From Zygnema cylindricum (Eukaryota > Streptophyta > Zygnematophyceae > Zygnematales > Zygnemataceae), in the NCBI GenBank assembly GCA_037447655.1, contig JBBHKE010000324.1, positions 74,272 through 86,648 of the forward strand: a stretch of 12,377 nucleotides of DNA, written 5' to 3'. The translations under genes were made by a program, and so were the position numbers. The notes under the pieces are model-generated. The model was not told where the DNA came from and did not search any database. It saw nothing but the letters and a program-made list of their open reading frames with translations. This document shows, in pieces, positions 8,526-12,377 of the stretch. How positions within the stretch are numbered: position 1 is the stretch's first letter; each line of letters begins with the position of its first letter.

Positions 8526-8626
8526 TCAATATACCGTACAAAAGGTATAGTACTTAGAGTGAACCTCCATTAGGCGAAAAGTGGAGGTTCATTACAAGAA
8601 AAAGTACATTTTCGTACAATACTTAT
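8526..8626. repeat. Foldback element upstream of gene B
   Basis: A perfect 10-bp core stem (TGAACCTCCA at 8560-8569 with TGGAGGTTCA at 8582-8591) is extended by an imperfect outer stem in which GTAC-x-AAAA and GTACTT words pair. In total about 100 nt fold back. The aligned region upstream of gene A lacks it, so it looks like an insertion in the gene B arm or a loss from A. Confidence 0.5.
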
Positions 8627-8735
8627 GCGCGAATATTCGTAGGCCTGATTGCGCCGGCGTTTCGTGTCAGCCAATGATATCAAACTATTTTAGGCTATAA
8701 TTAGCACAATGTTTCATCATACGTGTACCATAAGC

Positions 8736-8876
8736 CGACAAAATAAGCCAACACTAAAAAAAAAGTCGTAGGACCACCGACAAGATGTTACATCACGTAG
8801 CATCCTACGTGTCAGAGTCGACAAAAAACGACAAAAAATAAGCCAAACCTAAAAAGATAGCGAGGGACCAGCGACC
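8736..8876 (+). repeat. Two-unit direct repeat in the gene B upstream region
   Basis: Unit 1 (8736-8781) and unit 2 (8829-8876), offset by 93 bp, share CGACAAAAtAAGCCAA (with length variation in the A run), then CTAAAAA, and end with GGACCAgCGAC-like sequence. The promoter hairpin at 8794-8811 lies between them. The single related stretch upstream of gene A (about 1480-1520) matches unit 2 best, so the doubling may be specific to gene B. Confidence 0.5.
8794..8811. promoter_or_regulatory. Conserved hairpin/palindrome upstream of gene B
   Basis: The plus strand reads CACGTAGCATCCTACGTG, with perfect 7-bp arms and a 4-nt loop. On the sense-reversed strand the loop is GATG, as in gene A's hairpin. 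Relative to that hairpin one G:C pair is replaced by A:T on both arms. It is flanked by GTCGAC in the same relative position as in A and lies 116 bp upstream of the ATG. Confidence 0.5.
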
Positions 8877-8879
8877 ACT

Positions 8880-8926
8880 GATAACTTCCCTCTCTCTTTC
8901 CCTCTCCCTCTTTCCCCGCTATCACC
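8880..8926 (+). promoter_or_regulatory. Pyrimidine-rich leader of gene B
   Basis: The 47 bases before the ATG are nearly all C and T. The same is true, with more interruptions, of the leader before gene A's ATG (1317-1410 on the minus strand). The two share CCC-x-CTATC-x-CCATG at the start codon. The transcription start is not visible. Confidence 0.4.
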
Positions 8927-9640
8927 ATGCCGACTAGTACGGACCTCCCCACGTCAACCGGCCTCTCCTCTCACTCTTCCCCCCCAACCTCTACCATGTC
9001 AGCTTTATCCTCTCTCTCCTCTCCCTCCTTCCCTCCCAAGACCTCCCATTCTAGCATATCCAGCCACCCGACCTCTCGCCTTATCCCTTCCCCGTCCTTC
9101 TCCTTCTCCTCCTCCTCTCCATCCGAATTTCATTCCCCATCCTCATCCTCCAGCAATCCCTTATCCTCTTCCACCTCCTCCTCAGCTTTGTCTTTCCCTT
9201 CCTCTTCCTCCACTAATACCTCTTCCTCCTCCTCCTCCTCCTCCTCTACCTCCTCAGGATTTTCCTCTTTTCCCTCCTCTTCCTCCAACAATCCCTCCTC
9301 CTCCTCCACCTCCTCTACCTCCTCAGGAATTTCTTTTCCTTCCCTTTCCTCCTATAATCTCTCCTCCTCCTTCCCCCCCTCCTCCTCCTCCTCTACCTCC
9401 TCAGGATTTTATTTCCCTTCCTCTTCCTTGAATAATCCATTCTCCTCCTCCTCAGGTTTTTCTTTTGATTCTTCTTCCTCCACTAATCCCTTCTTCTCCT
9501 TCTCCTCCTCCTCTCCCTCCTCCACCTCCTCCAAGACATTTTCTTTTACCTCTTCTTCCCACCCCTCCCTCAACGTTCCCTCCTTCTCGGGAACTATCGC
9601 CGTGGCGCCTTCCCAAGGGCAGCTGGAAAAAGACAAAAAG
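8927..9640 (+). CDS. Gene B, first coding exon: Ser-rich low-complexity N-terminus
   Basis: This exon encodes 238 residues from ATG 8927 (context ATCACCATG, pyrimidine-rich leader) to the donor AAG|GTGAGC at 9640/9641, ending in phase 0. Residues 1-60 are Ser/Thr/Pro-rich. From about residue 60 to 215 an imperfect repeat of roughly 20-30 residues recurs: an SGF-x-F-P-like motif followed by SSS and a Ser/Asn/Pro linker. Examples are SALSFPSSSSTN, SGFSSFPSSSSNNP, SGISFPSLSSYN, SGFYFPSSSLNNP and SGFSFDSSSSTNP. The last 20 residues are less biased and end in the charged GQLEKDKK, which leads into the coiled coil of exon 2. The sense strand is almost pure C/T because of UCC/UCU Ser codons. No signal peptide or membrane segment is evident. 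Gene A's exon is half this length. An FG-nucleoporin-like disordered region is the best structural analogy, but I do not recognise the family. Confidence 0.75.
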
Positions 9641-11302
9641 GTGAGCCCTAAATTAGTGTGTATGTGAGAGGGAGAGGGAGGGGGGCGGGTACAGAGAGGA
9701 AAACCAAGAAGGAGAGAGAGAGGGAAAAACCGAGGAAGGCAAAGTGAGACAGGGTGGTAGAGGGAGAGGGAAGGGGAAACTGAGAGTGAGGGAGAGAAGG
9801 CGAGAGGAAAACTGAAAAAGAGATGGAGACGGAGAGGTAGTGAGGTAGGAGAATACTGAGAGAGAGAGAGGGGGAGAGAGAGGGAGGAAAACAAAGAGGG
9901 ATAGGGAGAAGAACTGAGGGAGTGGGAGAGGGAGTGAGAGAGGGGAAAACCGAGGAAGGGAAAATTGAGGGAGAGTGGTAAAGGGAGAGAAAAGGAGAGG
10001 GAGAGAGCCAGTTGAAAAACCTGCTTAGAGAGGGAAAAACGAGATTCAGAGGGAGTGAGCGAAGGGAAATCGGAGAAGAGAGTGAGGGACGAGCGGGAGA
10101 GGGAGACGAAGAGCTGGAGGGGAAGAAGGAGGAAGGAATAAATGAGAAATAGTGGTAAAAGGGGAGGGAAGGGGAAATCGAGAGGGAGAGGGGAGATGGA
10201 GAGGGAAGGTTCAAAATTGACAGAGTGAGGGCGTGAAAGAGAGTAAGGACGAGATAGCAAGAGAGAGAGGGAGAGGGAAGGAAAGTTAGAGGGTGAGGGA
10301 GAGGGAGAGGTAGAGAGGGAGCAAGAGATAAAATCGAGGGAGGCAAAACTGAGATAGAGTGGTAGTGGTAGAGGGAGGAGAATACAGAGAAGGAGAGGGA
10401 GAATGTGAGGAGAGGGAAGGAAAAACCGAGAGGGGGAAGGATTGTAAGAGGGGAGAAGTGAGAGAGATAGGGAGGGGGAAATGGAGATGGGAAAACAGAG
10501 AGAAAGAGCGAGAGGGACGGAAGTTCGAGAGGGAGAGGGAGCGGGCGAGAAGAAAACCGAGGGAGAAGGCTGGGAGGTGAAAATCGCAAAAGAGAGGGAG
10601 AGTAGGGGGAAAAATTCAGAGGAAGGAGCGATGGGAAACCCGAAATAGAGAGGGAGAGTGAAGTGACAACCGAGTGGGGAGAAAGAGAAAGAGGGTAAAG
10701 CTGAGAAGGAGAGATAGAGAGGGAAGAGAAAACGGTGCGGGAGAGGGAGAGAATGAGGGAAGATTGAGAATGAAGAGGAGAGAAAGCGGAGAAAAACGAG
10801 GGACTAAGGGAGAGGGAAAGGTAACTAAGGGTTCGTAAAACAGAGAGGAAGAGCGAAAGAAAGAGGGAAAAATTGAAAAAGAAAGGGTGAGGGAGGGGAA
10901 AAGCTAGATGGGAAGAAAACCGAGTGAGTAGAATGGGAGAGAGAGGGGAAAATCCAGAGGGATAGGGAGAGGGAGATGAAAATGAGAGAAGTGGGAGATG
11001 CGGAGGCAGGGATTAACCAGGGCGAGGGAGAGATAAGTGGAAAAGGAGGAATAGGGATAGGAAAATGGAGAGGGAGAGGAAAAAAAAATTGAAATCCGTG
11101 AGGGAGAGGGAGGGGAAACCCGGAGGGAGGAGTGCAAAGCCGGGAGGCAAAATGAGAGGGATGGAAAAACCGAGAGGTAACAGAGACTTCGTTAGGGAAG
11201 TTGAATGGGAGAGTAAGAGAGCGAAGGATAGAGAAAGAGGGATACGGGCTATCTGAATGACAAATCTTACATTTCTTCTTTTTCTTTTGGTGGGAGGTGC
11301 AG
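9641..11302 (+). other. Gene B intron 1, purine-rich on the sense strand
   Basis: This 1,662-nt intron runs from GTGAGC to GGTGCAG. It is nearly pure purine on the plus strand until about 11240, where composition switches to the T-rich acceptor tract. It is built from GAGAGGGAGAGG stretches and recurrent GAAAACCGAG-type modules, and is collinear with gene A's intron 1 at both ends. It is about twice as long, so the middle has either expanded by internal duplication in B or contracted in A. The very long Leu/Ser/Pro/Phe open frames on its minus strand are composition artefacts. Such polypurine:polypyrimidine DNA can adopt triplex-type structures in principle; nothing here shows that it does. 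Confidence 0.75.
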
Positions 11303-11386
11303 TTGGAGGATGCTCTGAGGGAGATCGAGCGTTTGAATGAGTGCAATAAAAAGGGAAAGGAGGCCTATGACCAGCTTCAAAATCAG
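11303..11386 (+). CDS. Gene B, second coding exon: coiled-coil segment
   Basis: This 84-nt, phase-0 exon encodes 28 residues, exactly four heptads. The acceptor is a T/C-rich tract followed by GGTGCAG (ends 11302), and the donor is CAG|GTAGGA (11386/11387). The peptide starts LEDALREIERL and contains NKKGKEAYDQL. It is dominated by Glu, Lys, Asn, Gln and spaced Leu/Ile, as expected for an alpha-helical coiled coil. It aligns with gene A exon 2 on the opposite strand, and the flanking intron sequences align too, so both exon calls support each other. The frame is continuous from exon 1 (KDKK|LEDA) and into exon 3. Family and partner are unknown. Confidence 0.8.
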
Positions 11387-12245
11387 GTAGGACTCTCCTT
11401 TCTCTTTCCATCTTTTTTCTCTCTCTCACACACACACACTCGCTCTCTTTCTCCCTCTCCCTCTCCCTCTCCCCCTCTCTATATATATGTATTTCAAACA
11501 AGCTTCTTTGTCACGTTTTTCACTAGTAAGTTACCTTTTCTTTTCTTTTCCATATTCGATTTTCAGATATCAGATTTGTTGAGCCATACATTCTGAAGAA
11601 TGAAATCTAGTCAAAATCATTTTTGTCTTAGAAAACTGAGAAGCTCTCGGATTTCCTTTTGTCTCGCACCCCTTTTAGTGTGGATTTTTACCATTCCTCA
11701 CGCAGATATTTCTACTCTAGCTGCTTTCTCTCTCTGTCTCTTTCACTCTCACTCTCTCTGTCTTTGTCTGCTTTATCTATTTTTCCTCTTTCCTCTCCCT
11801 CTTTCTCTTTAATCTCCTGTTCTTCTTTCCCTCTCTCCCTGTCTCTCTCTCTCTCTCTAGTAACGTCTTTTTTCTTTAAAATTACCTTCCAACCTTTGTA
11901 AATTTTTTTCCCTGTAAGTATAGTATTGTGAGGCAAAAAATGATTAAACCATCTCTTTCTCTTCGAATGGTTTCTATAATATCACTCTCTCCATCCCTCT
12001 GTTTCTCTCCCTCTCCTCTCTATCTCTTTCTTTCTTTACATTCTATAAGATTGTTATTGTTCTATCTACGAGGGAGGGAGAGGGAGCGAGGTTAGAAGAG
12101 AGACCCAAGCTGAGCCCTTAGAACTTTGTGAGTGACAGCGAGAGAGAGGAATTTTTCGATCTAAATTTAATAAATTTATATATGTTTATGCTAAAATATA
12201 TGAAATTTCAACATATTTAATTTTGTGCTGTTTTATTGTGCGTAG
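11387..12245 (+). other. Gene B intron 2 with (CT)n and CA/TA microsatellites
   Basis: This 859-nt intron runs between exons 2 and 3. Immediately after the donor it contains pyrimidine-rich DNA with a compound microsatellite at about 11418-11488: (CT)n, then (CA)n, then CCCTCT repeats, then (TA)4. A second CT-rich block spans about 11725-11859 and a third about 11984-12030; a short purine patch lies at 12069-12104. The 5' end (GTAGGACTCT, then CTTTC) matches the start of gene A's intron 2 (GTAAGACTCT, then CTTTC). I see no additional exon that joins in frame with confidence. Confidence 0.6.
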
Positions 12246-12308
12246 CTGACGACGGTAGAAAGTGAGACAAATTGTGCGATGGAGAAACTTACCCGGATTG
12301 AATCTGAG
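12246..12308 (+). CDS. Gene B, third coding exon: coiled-coil segment
   Basis: This 63-nt, phase-0 exon encodes 21 residues, exactly three heptads. It lies between an acceptor TTTTATTGTGCGTAG (ends 12245) and a donor GAG|GTGACC (12308/12309). The peptide begins LTTVESET and ends LTRIESE; it is acidic with spaced Leu/Ile/Val/Met and continues the helix of exon 2. It starts with LT like gene A exon 2. The counterpart exon in gene A would lie outside the window. This is less certain than exon 2 because no second copy is visible, but frame, composition and both splice borders agree. The gene continues past 12377. Confidence 0.62.
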
Positions 12309-12377
12309 GTGACCTCTCTCTCTCTCTCTCTCCTCCCACCTCTCTCTCTCTCTCCTACCTCTCTCTCTCTCTCTCTC
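12309..12377 (+). repeat. (CT)n microsatellite at the start of gene B intron 3
   Basis: Directly after the donor GTGACC the sequence is an interrupted (CT)n tract, broken by CCTCCCAC and CCTAC, up to the window edge. It continues the pattern in which introns 2 and 3 carry CT repeats close behind the 5' splice site. Confidence 0.85.

Larger units (their letters stand above)
8200..11480 (-). repeat. Right arm of the inverted duplication (gene B side)
   Basis: This is the inverted counterpart of positions 1-2130. The flank block at about 8200-8525 read on the minus strand shares CACGTGGTT, AATCCAGCCT, GATTCCAT and TTCCACGTGTA with 1790-2110. The promoter hairpin, start codon context, exon 1, intron 1, exon 2 and the start of intron 2 follow in the same order. 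It differs from the left arm by a longer exon 1 and intron 1 and by a foldback insertion near 8526-8626. Confidence 0.7.

Noticed and set aside
157-9641. Shared GGAAAAAGACAAAA after CAGCTG at about 157 and 9621
   Set aside because: One lies in gene A's acceptor tract on the opposite strand and the other is at the end of gene B exon 1. The positions do not correspond in the duplication, and the sequence is low in complexity.
9409-10589. Long minus-strand open frames (283 and 313 codons) rich in Leu, Ser, Pro and Phe
   Set aside because: They are antisense to the purine-rich intron 1 of gene B. Pyrimidine-only sequence cannot form stop codons, so open frames are expected by composition alone. 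They show no domain.
10825-11501. Minus-strand open frames at the 3' end of gene B intron 1
   Set aside because: Low-complexity pyrimidine reading that runs antisense through exon 2. Exon 2 is supported on the plus strand by splice sites and the paralog.

Overview
This is nuclear DNA from a eukaryote. Short coding exons are separated by introns with GT..AG borders, long (GA)n/(CT)n tracts fill the introns, and a gene-poor, AT-leaning middle holds small inverted-repeat elements. I cannot name the organism. The spliced genes and MITE-like elements exclude a bacterium, and a plant or alga is possible on weak stylistic grounds only. All homology below was judged by eye, without database searches.

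Layout: positions 1-1316 (minus strand) and 8927-12377 (plus strand) hold the 5' parts of two paralogous genes, A and B, placed head to head with about 7.6 kb between their start codons. Each starts with a serine-rich, low-complexity first exon containing a recurring GF-x-F-P motif. Each then has a very purine-rich first intron and a short phase-0 exon encoding a charged, probably coiled-coil segment (shared core NKKG-x-EAYDQL). Gene B shows a third exon. Both genes run off the window, so their C-termini are unseen. Intron 1, the start of intron 2 and the 5' flanks also align between A and B. The whole arrangement is therefore a large, diverged inverted duplication: arms about 1-2130 and 8200-11480, spacer about 2130-8200.

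The spacer holds a third copy of one conserved flank block (about 2688-2915) and a 423-bp MITE-like element (2193-2615) with perfect 17-bp inverted ends, a near-perfect 8-bp flanking duplication and an internal 92-bp tandem repeat. It also holds two abutting elements with related terminal inverted repeats (7184-7399 and 7403-8018) and a cluster of TATCGCGATA-type palindromes (6452-7024). One isolated candidate first exon lies on the minus strand at 5823-5929. The rest of 2.9-7.1 kb has no recognisable gene.

Upstream of both genes is a small hairpin (CACGTGG-GATG-CCACGTG for A, CACGTAG-GATG-CTACGTG for B). Its arms differ by a compensated base-pair change while the loop is unchanged. The most notable features are the conserved mirror-image composition (pyrimidine exon 1, purine intron 1), the head-to-head paralog pair, this hairpin, and the nucleoporin-like architecture (Phe-motif low-complexity N-terminus followed by coiled coil), which remains a hypothesis.
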